64,000 bases of DNA, taken from assembly GCA_028023455.1 (NCBI GenBank), contig JAQFVV010000317.1:443501-507500 (forward strand), written 5' to 3'. Positions 1 to 13,199 of this stretch are shown here, piece by piece (positions within the stretch are counted from its first letter, which is position 1; each line of letters starts with the position of its first letter). The DNA is from Epiperipatus broadwayi (lineage: Eukaryota; Onychophora; Udeonychophora; Euonychophora; Peripatidae). The position numbers and the translations under genes were made by a program. The notes under the pieces were generated by a model. That model had not been told where the DNA came from. It made no database searches and saw only the letters and a program-made list of their open reading frames with translations.

Positions 1-532
1 ATTAATTGATGTAGATTAAATTAGTATTAATATTTTTGATATTAGGTATTTTTTATTTTGTTTGTGATGGTTTTTATTTACGTGATCTTTGCTATTCAAG
101 GTCTAAGGCATTCTGTATTATTATTGTTATTATTAATATTATTATTGCTGTGTTTCATATGTAAACTTTATTAAAACTCAAAAAGATTTACATAAGTTAC
201 ATTTGAATACATGAGGTCTTAGATACAAATTGATTCATAATATTACTTATGTAAAAAAGATTTACAATTTTAATTGTGATAGGAAAGAAAACATGATTTA
301 TTTTAATTAAAAGAAAAATAATTACATAACAAGATACATATGTCAAATTAAGTTTACATAGAATTTTTAAATGTGATATTAAGACAAATATGTGGAAATG
401 CATGATAGTATGATTGAAAACATATGGAGGAAGAGTTAAAATTAGTGTTAGATTGACATATACCCTAAAAATTGGGCTCATTTGGTGAGAGTATTATACT
501 TTTCATAGCTAAGTCTTATTGTTTCATTTGTT
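1..532. other. AT-rich non-coding stretch, no gene seen
   Basis: Very AT-rich with scattered ATT-type runs. The only open frames are short, hydrophobic low-complexity readings of A/T tracts, with no recognisable domain. Confidence 0.6.
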
Positions 533-1074
533 GCATAAGTTCTATGTCGAAAAAAAAGGAAAAATAGTAGTCAGCATGAATTGCCTTTTGGAAGAAGGAA
601 AAAAACACTAGTATGCATGAATTGTATTCTGAGAAAATGGGAAATACTAGTTCAGCCAGAATTGTATTTTGAGAAAATGTAAAAACAGTAATCAGCATGA
701 ATTGCAACTCAGGAAAATGGAACACTGGAAATATGGAAAATACCATTTGAGTATGGAAAAACTGCAATTAGCATGCATTGGAACCTGGGAAAATAAAAAA
801 AAACTTGAGTTTAGCATAAATTGTATTTTGGGAAAATGGAAAAAAAACCTGCTTTGCATAAATTGCATCTTGAGAAAATGAAAAAATACTAATTGGCATA
901 AATTGTATTTTGGGAAAATGGACAAACACTAATCAGCATTGATTGCATCTTGGGAAAATGGAAAATTATTTATTCAGCATAGATTATTCTTTGGAAAAAT
1001 GGAAAATTGCCAGTCAGCATGATTTGAATATTGGGAAAATGAAAAAACACCAGCTATTATGAGTTGTATTCTTT
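533..1074. repeat. 40-bp minisatellite, about 12 diverged units
   Basis: Tandem units of about 40 bp, each opening with GCAT(A/G)AATTG and continuing with a TTTTGGGAAAATGGAAAAA-type core and a short CACTAATCA-type tail. Unit starts are visible near 533, 573, 614 and onward to about 1020. One unit near 700-775 is longer through internal duplication of the GGAAAAT core. Units are clearly diverged, so the array is not young. Short open frames across it on both strands are by-products of the periodicity. Confidence 0.85.
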
Positions 1075-1383
1075 AATAATGATGGTATTGAGCAAATTTT
1101 TTGGGTTGAAGCTTGAGAACTTGCAACTGTTATATAGAAAAAAGCTAAGATTTGCTGTGGAACCATAAATATACAATTTTTAAAACAAGGTTGCATCTTT
1201 ATTTTATTTCTATGTGCACACATGGAAATTTTTTAAAAAAGTATGGCTATGTAATCAAGTTTTATTCTATCTTTGCTAGGGTATAAAATTTACCTTTAAT
1301 AAAGATGGTATTGAGCAAACTTTTAGGATTTGAAACAGAAGCTCTTGGAAGGACATGGTGAGAGGAATAAGATTTAACTGTTG

Positions 1384-1395
1384 CACTACTACTAC

Positions 1396-1456
<61 letters not shown>

Positions 1457-1475
1457 GTTGTTGTTGTTGTTGTTG
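1384..1475. repeat. (ACT)n-(ATT)n-(GTT)n compound microsatellite
   Basis: A few ACT triplets, then about twenty ATT triplets, then about six GTT triplets. It reads as poly-Ile or poly-Asn in two overlapping frames, which are artefacts. Confidence 0.95.
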
Positions 1476-4400
1476 AATTTATTTTTTATCACTGTGTCAT
1501 CTATATCTTATTATTTGTAAACATTATTCACATTTTTCTAAACTTTTTTTCCAGTAATTGCTACCACTAAATATGATAAGCATTTTTAATGTATTGAACT
1601 CTCTCTTTCAGTAAATATGAGAGCATGTTTATTTATGACTTTTAACATTGGTTCTTCAAAAAAATTTTTAACAGCACTTCATCATTATGTATTTCATATT
1701 ATTTCTTTAAGTGATTATTTTTATTTTACATGATCTTATGTTATGGTTATATTTATTTAGACAACATTTGAATTGAATATATTTAAAATATTTGCTTTAT
1801 ATTAAATATAAAGATTGTTGATTTATATATGTTTTGATTATATTTGTTGGATGGAGGATTGTAGAAACTCATATCTAGTTTATAAAGCCATTCAGTTATA
1901 AATTTGAATTCTGTATGATTTTCTGTTATTTTTTTATTTAACAGACTTGTAAATAACGTTTACATGCAGTATTTAACATTGGCTGTTTCATTTTTTAAAG
2001 TTACTTTATTATTGTATTATGCACCACCTATACTCTGCTTAACCCTAGATCTTTATATGAAGATTCATAATAGCAATCATCATCAATTTGTACCCACTAT
2101 TTTGATTTACAATAAATTATTCACTAGACTGATCTTAAAAAAATATTTCTTTTTTTTTTTTGTATGGACATTTTATAAGATTGATGAAGTCATAAGATAG
2201 TTATTAAATTATATCATTGAAAAGCAAATTAGAACATTTATGCTGAAATTGTACAATACAGAGGTTTTTTCATAATACTCAGTATACAAGGGGAACCCAA
2301 AAATAACCAGAATTTTAAAATAAAAAATTGCACATTTATTTTTAGGTGCTGCAAATTCAATCATTAATGCAATGTTGTGTTTTAAACCTGTTTGTTTATC
2401 ATGTTTGTCATTTTTCTTCCCAGTTTTAAATCTGCAAAAAAGGACATTTTTTCATTTGAGAGATTAAAACAAACTCACATGAAAATAAGATTGTGTGAAT
2501 ATGGCTGGTAAATAATATGGGTCATGCTGAATTTACTTAAAAATTGTTTCACTCTCAAGGCTTTGATATGACACTTTTTTGAAGTGGAATTCCATTGTTT
2601 TCTTTGTCACAAAAATGGGACAGTTACATTTTACAGCATCACAGGTTTCAGAACTTTCAGGTAAACTTTCTGACTTACAAACTAAACTTGAGAGAAAAAT
2701 GCCATTTGCACATGTTTTGACTTTGAACTTCACTTGCAATGCTTTTTAGGCATATGATAAATTTAACATTTCAATTAAACCATTCAAACTTTTTACAAGA
2801 TCAGCTTGCTTATAAATCTGTTTCAAGCAATATAACTTTTTTTGTCATTTTCCTTAAATGAAAATAGAATTTCACATTGCTTGAACATTTCAGTCACTAT
2901 AAAAAATTGACAAATATGTGAAATTCACTTTACAAAAAAAATTTCTTTGTGGTGCCACAATTTTACATGGTTATGTCATTTGGCAGACTGATGAAGAAGA
3001 GTTCCTGCAAGAAGTATGTAATGGCAAAAGTATATACTACAACAGGCATGCAAACTAGAGAATGATTCCAGTTATGTTTGGGTCCCGCCTCATAAAACAT
3101 AATATTACAACACTGTACACAATTATAAATGTACAGTATTTTATTTAATTTTTATTCAATATCCTTACAAGATAATCATTACTTCATTAATGATATATCC
3201 AAAAGTAAAATTTTTCAGCGCTAATGACTACAAACAAAAAAATTTTTCACTCAGTAAAATAAATAATCAAAATCATATTTTGATGATTCACAACAACCAT
3301 ATATATTAATACAATATTTTTTAATGCGTACACTAATTTAAAAGCTGTATACTATATTTACATACTTGTATGGATTAAATTTCTTATGAATAACATTTTA
3401 CAGCAATAATTACAATCATCATATTGTAATTTAGTTATCATAATTATGATATTGAAAAAAATAATTTCATGGATTATGCAATTAATAATTTATTTTATAT
3501 ATTCAAAAATTATTAAATCTAAGTTAAAAATAACACTTGATCTACTTTCTCAATTTTAAAACATCTCATAATTTGTTTAAGAACGGTAGACATTATTGCA
3601 AGTATATAAAATTGTAGAAATGGAAATTTTATTCAGCATAAAAATAAAAATAAATTTTGGTCATATACTATTAATATTTTTTAAATTGCATACAATGTAA
3701 TCACAGTCAAATCATAACTATTATCATCTATGTATTCTTGGGTTAAAAATTGTGAGCTGTATTTCTTACATTGTGCAATTAATAATAAATTGTGTATGGT
3801 GAAAATACAGTACATATAAACTGAACAAGATTTATACTTTTAATATTTATTTAAATAGTCTGTATCTGTCATTACAAATATTTCCACTATTTGAAAAATT
3901 TCTAATTTATTACAAAGAAAATGGCTATCAGGTTTAATGAAATGTGACATATATGGCAAAAATACATAAAGTACTGTTTATTTAGATCTTCATAGTACAT
4001 ATTGTAAAAAAAGCCTTAAATATTGATTACAATATGCAAACACAATGCATTAGATACATTTATATATATTATAATTATTATTATTATTATTTTGCAAATT
4101 AACTGTGTGATTAGGATTCTGTAAAGTTTTATAATTTGGTTACTTTTACACTAAAAATAAATAACAAGTGTTTATAGTCTGTTAACCATTATTTTTTTAA
4201 TTCTAAATAATTTCATATCAATACAATAAAATTATGAATTTAAAAAAAATGAAACTTTAGTACAGATTTTTTTCAGTGTAATGATTAACAATTTTGCAGA
4301 AGAATACAAAAAAATTATCTATTGTAATCTCACTCTCTCTCTCTTTCTCAGTCTATTTTTTATATATTTGCGAAGTGAAACTACACATTGTTTTTTTTTA

Positions 4401-5829
4401 ATGTTATTGAAAAAAATTTTTTTTAAAGTTTATGGTTGCATACATTTTCTATTGGAATAATAGCAGCAATTAATACTACTGAGCACAATCATATCATGTC
4501 TTCAATTTATAGATCAAAGAATCATCACAACTATTAAGATATAGTAATTTCAACAAATAATACAGCATTTTGTTGACACTGGATAAAGATGCCTATAAAA
4601 AAATTGATGCTGACAATATTGAAGGGCTTTTGCAATCACTCATGGAAGAATTAATGTATAATTAGATAAAGAAAAGAAAACAAGCTTTTAGAGAAGAACC
4701 TGTATGTTAAAAAATCTGAAGAAACTGATTTAGTATCATGAGGCCATAAATTTGACCCTGGTTTAAAATGCTCCAAATCTAAAAATGCCTTAAATCAATA
4801 AATGAGACTTTATAATATGTTGTACAAAGAGAAAATCAAAGAAGCAAAACAATTCTTTTATAGTTTTTCTCTAGAGATCCTCAGCCATCAAAAAAAAACT
4901 CATGATCATCAAAAGATTTAAGACACAATAGATCCTTAGAATGAGCAACTATTCACTCAGAAAACTGAATGATTATGAGTGCTGAATGGATATATTATAA
5001 GAAATGACAACTTTAAGCTAAGTTTGCTTTTTATTCACTTCTTTTGTTCTATGAATTATTCTCATTAAGTTATATAAATATGTAATCATTGGAATAAAAA
5101 ATGTTCCTCTAATGTTGTAATAAATAACACCATTGACAAAGGATTAAAAATAGAATGAATCCTCCTATTCTGTAAGTTTGTGCTTATAAGTTCTTTTATG
5201 CCAATATTGAATGAAGTTTAAAGTGAACTCAATATATCAGCCAAATGAAAATGTGTTTAATAATTATTAAACTAATGAACGATTATATAAAAATAAAAAT
5301 TGAATCTCATTTTTAATAATTGTAAACAGTAAATCAGCATCATTCAATATATAAACAAATAATTGAGTAAACTATACTTTTGTTAGTTTTGAATAGTTGA
5401 CATAGGCTTATGCTTATAAGCTAGCTCTTGCCAATATTTACAATTCAGAGTGAACTTAATATATCAAAAAGTATGGTATTAATAATCAATAAATTAAAAA
5501 TTAAACAAGTTAATAATTATAATCATTAAATTACCATATCTCATTATATATATATAAAACATATTTTGCGGGTTCATCCGTGTTAAAAAATTTTAATATT
5601 AATATACTGACATATAAAAAATCGCTATAAATATTCAAAAAAATTTTAAATTTGAAACATATTTTGTTATATATGTATAACAGAAATAAATAATCTTTTA
5701 GATTTTTAAAATAAAAAATGAATATTTTATAAACTGAAAATAATCTTTCTAATGATAATGTATAGTCTTTTTGTTTTGATTGCGATTTCATTTTTTTAAT
5801 ATAGAAACAGAAAACCATTAACACATTAC
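1476..5829. other. AT-rich non-coding DNA
   Basis: No supported gene. A block around 2286-3090 has a more ordinary base mix and starts with GGGGAACCCAAAAATAACC, which looks like the end of an eroded DNA transposon, but no transposase frame survives. A short (TC)n run lies near 4331-4350. Near 4560-4950 there are short peptide-like stretches broken by many stops, which I could not assign. Confidence 0.5.
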
Positions 5830-6295
5830 AAGATTGAAAATGGTGCTAGTTGTACATCACATCATGAATAAAAATAGTGGCTAACAGGTTTCTCTGGGCA
5901 TAATTGCTGAGAGATTCTTGACTTTGTTTAAGGAGAAGCTACAATACATCACATCGAATCTGATTTCTTACCAGTTTACAAATGAACGCTAGCGGTAATG
6001 ATTAAAATATGTATGAAAAATGTAAAATTAAATACTATAGTAATAAAAAAAGTTTGTCTTGTATTAATTTTTTTCAAATATTTGAAATTTTTTATTATTC
6101 ATACTTTATTTGCTTTTTTTTTTTTAATGCAAATTTTAAAGTAATTTTTCCTTGCTGTTTTGCTTTTATGCAAATTCTGAAAATTACAGCACCTATCCCC
6201 CATTTCTCAAGGTAAATTAAGTCTAATTTTGTGCGATTTTTTTAATGCGGGGTTTTCTGTGGAACCTATCTACTGCATAAAACGAGATCCAGGTG
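5830..6295 (+). mobile_element. Truncated pogo/Tigger-type MITE (right end only)
   Basis: This segment matches, in the same order and orientation, the right part of the complete MITE at 29220-30531. Shared landmarks are a (C)ACATCACATC block, a GTTTGTCTTGTAT block, a TATCCCCCATTT block and the terminal GCATAAAACGAGATCCAGGTG. The end is followed by TA at 6296-6297, the expected target duplication of Tc1/mariner-pogo elements. The left terminal inverted repeat is absent and no transposase is encoded. The left boundary is approximate. Confidence 0.75.
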
Positions 6296-6499
6296 TAATG
6301 TATAGAAATCAGTTCCATTTTAAAAACGGAGGGCATAAAATATAAAATGGAAAAAAGATTTTTTTAAACATATATTTCATTTACAAATTAACAGTCTGAA
6401 GATGTATGGTTTAAAATCTATATAATGGAAAGTTAAATGTGTAAAGTGTAATAGGATAAATCAAATTTAATTCTAAATCAGAGTTGAAATTGAACTTTA

Positions 6500-6502
<3 letters not shown>

Positions 6503-6538
<36 letters not shown>
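6503..6538. repeat. (TA)n microsatellite
   Basis: Uninterrupted run of alternating A and T, about 18 dinucleotides. Confidence 0.95.
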
Positions 6539-6543
<5 letters not shown>

Positions 6544-9189
6544 TTATAGTTGAGTTTGCTGAAAACAGCTATTTAACCTTAATGGATATTGTATAATTAA
6601 AGGATAATTTTAAAATATTTAGAATGATTTAATTAATGCTTAAATAGGAGAATAGCTAGTAATACAGAAAAACAACTTAGCAAAACAATGTGTAGATTTT
6701 ATATAAATTGTTTGATTTAAAATGTAGGCTATTCTAAATGTAATTCAGATATATATTATTGTACAGTGTAAAAATAAAGTTAGATTAATTTGATATTGAC
6801 TTTTAGAAGAGAAACAGTTTATAAGTAAAACAATGCATCATCACAACAGTGGTCCTGTAATAACTACTTCTGTAAAGAAGTCACTTGTAAAGTACTTTTT
6901 AGTACTATCCATTTTCCAATTATGTTGGAAAAGTTCTGCATGTAATTATTGTCAATATAATATATTGAGTTCTCCAAAAAGTTTGTCATTCCTTGCTTTC
7001 CTCATAATGTCTCTAAAAAATGAATAGATGTCTCATGTCTGAATTTTATAAAAGTTTGATTGCCTCTCCATATTTGAAATGTGTTCTCATTGCTCAAAAA
7101 TTTATCAAGCTTGCTGATTTGCAAAAATGCACTTGCTAGGAAAATGAGAAAATCCTATTAATTTGAGATAATAAAATATATTAGAAAAGATATTTGGGGC
7201 TTACTTATTTATCAAATCCATGGCAAGAACTTTACTTATATACATATTGTGTAAATATAATTGGACCTATTTGTAACATTTTATTGTATTTCTAAAATAT
7301 TTATTATATATTATATTTTGACCATTCTGTGTTACATTATCTATTTTCATTTGTATTCAAATTTTTTTCTTTATAGTTAATAATGTGATGTTTCAAAGGC
7401 TGTGACTTCCATTTGTTTAGGAGGGTTTGGAGTGAACAAATTACTCATTTGAATTATGTTAAAATATATTTATATATTTATGTTATTAGTAGTATATAAA
7501 AAAAGAAATGTGTATATCAGAAACATTTGCCACATGATTCTGTTAATGGAAGCTAGAAGTTATAGTCCTTTATAAATTAAAATTTATCTTGTTGTAAAGT
7601 GCTTTAACATTTTCCTGATACTTCAGTTGAAGGTTTTATTTTAGATATTTGTGTGTGCATATAATCATTGTTATTTTAATAAGAACCATCACTGGTTTTG
7701 TTAAATAAAATTAGCTTTAATGTCTTTATTGTTTTTTTGTTATAACTGTCTCATTCCTAATGTGTAACTAGGTCATACTTGTGTTCTAAACTGAGAAAGT
7801 GTCATAATGTTAATAGGGGTAAAATTAGGAAAGTGTTGCTTTAGACTATTGCATAATTATCTAATACTCTTCCAGAAGGCAATGCTAGATTAAGGACATA
7901 GCAATTTGATTTAACACTTAAATTGACTTTCACATAGAAGATTTGTAAATTAATAATGATCAGGAAATGCAATCTAGTTTTTATAGAGATATTTTATATT
8001 ATCTTTATGAAAAGGGATTGTGTGCTTTAACCTGTCTAAATATTGTGTAAAAAAAATCTCATAATATATAATTGATATATAAACGTTAGTCCAGTATGCC
8101 TTGAACTAAATTCAACCATGTTATATGTAGAGTGGTAACCTGGCATGGCTCCAACTAAGGTTAGTAACCTTGTACATAACTAGCAGCCTTGGTCATTATT
8201 ATCTTCCTGTTATATAAATGACATTGGCTGATCTTTAAGTTACTATATATATTGTAAAAAAAAGTCACATTATTTTTCTCACTCGATAATTCACGAGGTT
8301 ATAGATTGCAATTCAGCAGCACTGTGAGTTAATAATGATTAATTACATATCTATTTACCTATTTCCAGAACACTATTATATATATGTATATAATTATGGT
8401 TAATTTTTAATAAATGTTTTTAACATTGTTATTATAATTTTTTTTTTTTTTTTTAAAAAAGTTGGATTTTGTTCTCGCCTTAACATTTGTTTTTTATTAT
8501 TATTTAATTTTAATTTGCTTTTAATGTTTGATTTTTAATTATAATTTAAACATTTGATGACTGATCTTCTTTTGTGTGAGATTTTTCTCATCACTTCAAA
8601 AGAATATTTTCAGCTATAATCCGTTCGATTTAAATTCTTACACTTACTTAAAGGCAAAAGGTGTAACTGTTATTAATATCGGCACAATTATTGCATTTTA
8701 CCTGTTAGCCATATCACCAAATTAAAATAATAATTCTATGGTTTGTTCATTCAGGTCAAGCTCTTAGAAATTTGAAAGAACTCTTTGATGCTTATTACAT
8801 TTCTGCTGATCAGAAGTGTGATTTTAATCAGAATGTGAAAAGCCACCTGAATTGTGAAATTCAGATTTTAAAATAATCTAGTGTGAAGAATTCATTGGCA
8901 TTATCTTTTATATTTATTGATTAGATATTTTAAAAAGTGTTTTTATTTCGAATATATATAGCAGAGTATGTGTACGCGTGTGTATGCCCATCATATACAT
9001 ATATATGTATGATAATAAATATTTTGTTCTCGTTTAATATTTTAAAAAAATCTTTTATATGTGCATTATGTAATGAATAATAATAATTTAAATCTCTTTT
9101 TAAAAAAAAAAAAAATAAAACTATAATTGGAATCCCGATATCGTTCTTTATTTTATTTTGCAAATGAATTTACGATTATTTGAATTAAT
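6539..9189. other. AT-rich non-coding DNA
   Basis: No gene recognised. At 8090-8230 there is a patch with less biased composition that contains a short hairpin with arms AAGGTTA and TAACCTT. The rest is low complexity with poly-T and poly-A tracts. Confidence 0.5.
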
Positions 9190-9300
9190 ACATTGTACAG
9201 GCTTAAACCTGCATTTGTATATGCGGGATTTGAACTCAGACTTTCACACGACCCACTACTCTCAGTGTCATCTCATATTGCTGACCCACCTGATCACACA
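9190..9300 (-). mobile_element. tRNA-derived SINE remnant
   Basis: On the minus strand a perfect RNA polymerase III B box (GTTCAAATCC, inside 9223-9235) is followed by CGC, as in the T arm of a tRNA. About 50 nt upstream is a degenerate A box (GGTGGGTCAGCAATATGAG). The spacing fits a tRNA-like head of about 75 nt running from about 9296 down to 9222. A tRNA clover-leaf is not obviously intact, so a SINE head or tRNA pseudogene is more likely than a working tRNA. The downstream body is short and AT-rich, and its boundary is a guess. Confidence 0.55.
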
Positions 9301-10520
9301 CATGTTGAAAAGATAAATAATCACCAATATACGTATTTCATTTTAAAATGACTTGAAAAATACTTGGGGTTGTTTTTTTTTTTGTTGTTGTTGTTGATGT
9401 TCAGTTGTTGTTTGTTTGTTTTTACTGCACATAAGATTATGTTGTATTGAAACTCTTGAATTTGAAATCATATATTTTTCAAATGATTTTGGGTTAGTCA
9501 TTATTTAGGGTAACAAAAATATAGGCAAATACTACAATCTTTATAGAGTTCTTACTAATAAAATGAAAAAAGTACAATTGTTACAAAAAAAAAAAAATCA
9601 GATCAAAACATACATATGGGTATTCTCATATGCCATGTGAATATCTGTAATTAGTAGTGATTCCCAATTATATTAGTGATTCCCAATTATATTTGAATTC
9701 TAAAATAAAAAAATTTGCAATTCGTGGTTAAACATTCTCAAAATAAATAACAACAAATAAATAAAGATATATATATATTACCGCCACTTTTATATTTGTT
9801 GTTATGATAAAGAAAACATATGCACACACAATATTTTATATAAAAAAAACTAAGAAAAAAATGAATTGTTTAAAAGCATTGGCATTTCTCAATTATATAG
9901 AAAATATAAAAGCAAAGAGTTAGCTCTTCTAACTAAACATTTTTATAAAATATCAATATTAAAACAGTGATAATGAATCTTCTACAGTCACTCTTATGCC
10001 AATTTACCACAATTTGTGAAACATCGCACAAAAAGAGTATGCATTTTTTGATTGAATTTTTCACACATATGCAATTATATTTTAATTTTATTCAATTTTT
10101 TAATTACTCTTTTTAAAGTAATTTTCTTTAATAAATTAAGTTTTTGTTCAATAATACCATTTGTTTTCTTACATATTTTTTTTTAAAGCAACAATATAAA
10201 AAAAACTTTTTAAACAACTTTTTTTTTTTTTTTGGTCTTTATAATTATTTGATTACTATTTCCTTAAAATTGCCTAATCAGTAAAGTAGCAAGAATCCAA
10301 AGTCGCAGAATAATGGGGTTCTGTATTTTGACAAACTAACCCCTTCAAAAAATACATTAAAAGCCTCTAGACGTTATTGTTCATAAATATACTGTTTCTT
10401 AATAAAATTTATTTTAAAAAATTGTCAACTATGCATATTTTTTACTTGTGTTTGAACTTTTACATGTGTATTTTTGAAGGAATATTTGGTTATTAATCAA
10501 TTAATAACAACTGCTCATTG

Positions 10521-10564
<44 letters not shown>

Positions 10565-13199
10565 TATAGTTGTTAATGAGCATATATATATATATATATT
10601 GCACAGTTTGTTTTATCTTTTTAATGATTTATTGTGTCCTAGCATATTTACAACTTGAATGAATTAATAATTTGAGATATTATTCAAGCTCTTATATTTT
10701 ATTTCAAACTATATTTAAAATATCTAAATAATTATGAGCCATATTTTCATTTGTGTTAACATTGATTCCTGGTTATCATATGAATGATATTTTGCTTATT
10801 CATACCATTTTTAATTTTTGTGATTGTTTTTTTTTTTTTTCATGTGGTTTGAATTTATATTTTTTTGTTGATGTGATTATGATGAATTGTGACATTTTTT
10901 AATAGAGATTAATAATGATATTAAGAAGTAAAAGAAAACATAAAAAATGAAGCAAAATAAAAGAAAGTTAATGATTGTCAGAAAGAAATGCAGAAACTTT
11001 TTATGAACAATTGTAGTGGTATATCTTTGTAATCAAGCATGAATTTCAAGAAATTATATATTAATCACTTTGGATAAAAATAATAAATACAGATTAGTAT
11101 CTTTAAATTCTTATATTGAATATTTCTATTGATTATTTAGATCATTTGTCATAAGCTATATTCATCAAATTCAATGTAGCTTCCATGTTTTCCATACCCC
11201 CCCCCCCCAAGTAAATAAAATGATATATAAGTATATTGTAAATTTTATGATATTCTAAATAATTATTAATATCTTTTTATGTTTAATTTTCAGTTTTTTT
11301 AATGAATATTATGTAGATCTATTTTTCCTCTAATGTTTGCAATATCATATGCACATAAAAACTAATTAGGACAGTTTTTTATTAATAAAATTAAAAAAAA
11401 TGTGCTCTAATATATGATTATGGAAAATGAATAAATTGCAATTGTGCAAATAATGCCTTAATCAAAAAATATGGAAATTTTGTTTAATATGTTTTAAAAT
11501 CTAAAAAGTGATAGTATTTCCTTGAAAAAATTTTATTAATGAAAAAAGAAATACATGCATGTGTTAATGCATTCGTGATTTTATTAATAAATGTCCATCT
11601 TTTGTGAATTTTTTTAGACCATTTCTTTGTAGATTTTTGTGTTGTTTATTTATTATTGATTCTGATGTAATCTGTTAAACCACTATCTAATTGATAACTT
11701 CTTACTCATATAATAATCTTCAAATATGGAACAGGTAAATCATTCATCATTTTGTTTTTTATGATGTTCAATAAACTGAAATCTTATTCACACTTGGCAC
11801 TAAAAACAATGAATTTTTTTTCAATATCCATCAGCTGTGCAAAGGCCTCTGAATTAATCATTTGGAAATACAAAATACCCCTTGCCTGGAAAAAGGGGTA
11901 AGACTTTAATTTGTTTTTGTCATTGTTGTTGTTTTGCCACAACAATTGGAAGTCATTAGTTTGATCTAATTTTGTTGGTCAGCCCAAAAAATCTATGAAA
12001 TTTACATACATAGAACTTAGCATTAATTTATTTAAAAAAAGAATGGCATTCAGCAATTAATCCTACAGAAGATTAATTGCTCACTTGAATTTCTCTTCAG
12101 GTGGTTCCACAGCAAATTTATGAAAGTAAATGGGGTTTTTAACTTTTTATTCCACTGAATTGAGTTTTTTAAATATTACCTTCTTGATCTTCTTTAATGT
12201 GCTTTATCTTAAATGTTGATATACTCATCTTCTGAAATAACATGAAAATTGAAACCAAATATGATATAACATTCACTACTCCAAGAATTAGCCTAAATTC
12301 AAAATTGTTCAGTTTTTATAACAATATTTTATATTGGATTAATATTACTGATAATTCTCTTATGAAGGTTGTAGGTCAAGCTACATCTTGCAAAGCAAAA
12401 TGATTTGACAACCAGCATATTTTATTCACCTTACTGAATCTCACTGAATCATATTCAAAGCATCAATAATTGTCTGAAATTTAATTCTTTTTAATGATAT
12501 ACAAAATACTGTACAATGAAGCTGCTAAATATGCTGTATCTAACTAAATTTTTTTATTATATGGTATCCAAAGAAAAATATAATTAAACAAACAAAAAAA
12601 AATATTACAATTTGCAAATTTTATGATATTCGAGCAGCCATTTTTTCTTCTTAGAACTCCATATACCATCGCATTTTTTTAAAAAAAGTACAATTTATAA
12701 ATAAATTTTACAATATGCTAGTAACTGTGCTGTTATCATGCTGTATAATATAGTAAAAAAAAATTTTCTTCAGTTTTTATTAAAATCATATATATTTTGT
12801 TTTTATCTTTATTATTTTTTCTGAATTTGATGTGTAGTATTTTGCATAATAAAATATTTTCTGAGGGTAATGCTAAAAGTTATAAAATTTTTGAATATAT
12901 TGAAGATTCATACTGATTTTAAAATATTAAAATAATTAGAGGAATCCTACTTTTTTGACAACATGACCACTATTATGTTTCTGTAAGAAAAAAAGTTATT
13001 GGAGAAGAAAAGAATGTCAACTAGAGTATATTTATTAGTGACAAATCTTAGATATTGTGCTATTTATTTTATTTTTAAAACAAAAATATGGTAGTTGTTT
13101 TTTTATATTCTTATTTTAATAAAAAATGAGTGAACACTTACTTGGTTAAATATATGTAAATGTGTCACATCAATTTATTATTGATAATTATATATATAT
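9301..13199. other. AT-rich non-coding DNA with microsatellites
   Basis: No gene seen. It contains a GTT-rich run near 9379-9396, a 20-bp tandem duplication (GTGATTCCCAATTATATTA) at about 9656-9695, (TA)n tracts at 10524-10567 and 10582-10600, and a C homopolymer near 11199-11208. Short GC-richer patches at 10270-10380 and 11800-12130 carry no frame that I can assign. Confidence 0.5.

Noticed and set aside
533-1074. CRISPR-like regular repeats
   Set aside because: Whole units repeat with drift and there are no unique spacers; the setting is eukaryotic.
1262-1570. Open frames with poly-Asn or poly-Ile on both strands
   Set aside because: They are translations of the ATT/GTT microsatellite.
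2980-3060. CTGATGA as a hammerhead core
   Set aside because: No matching GAAA and stem partners follow at suitable distance.
9190-9300. Functional tRNA gene
   Set aside because: The B box is good but the A box is degenerate and acceptor and anticodon stems do not pair convincingly; a SINE head fits better.
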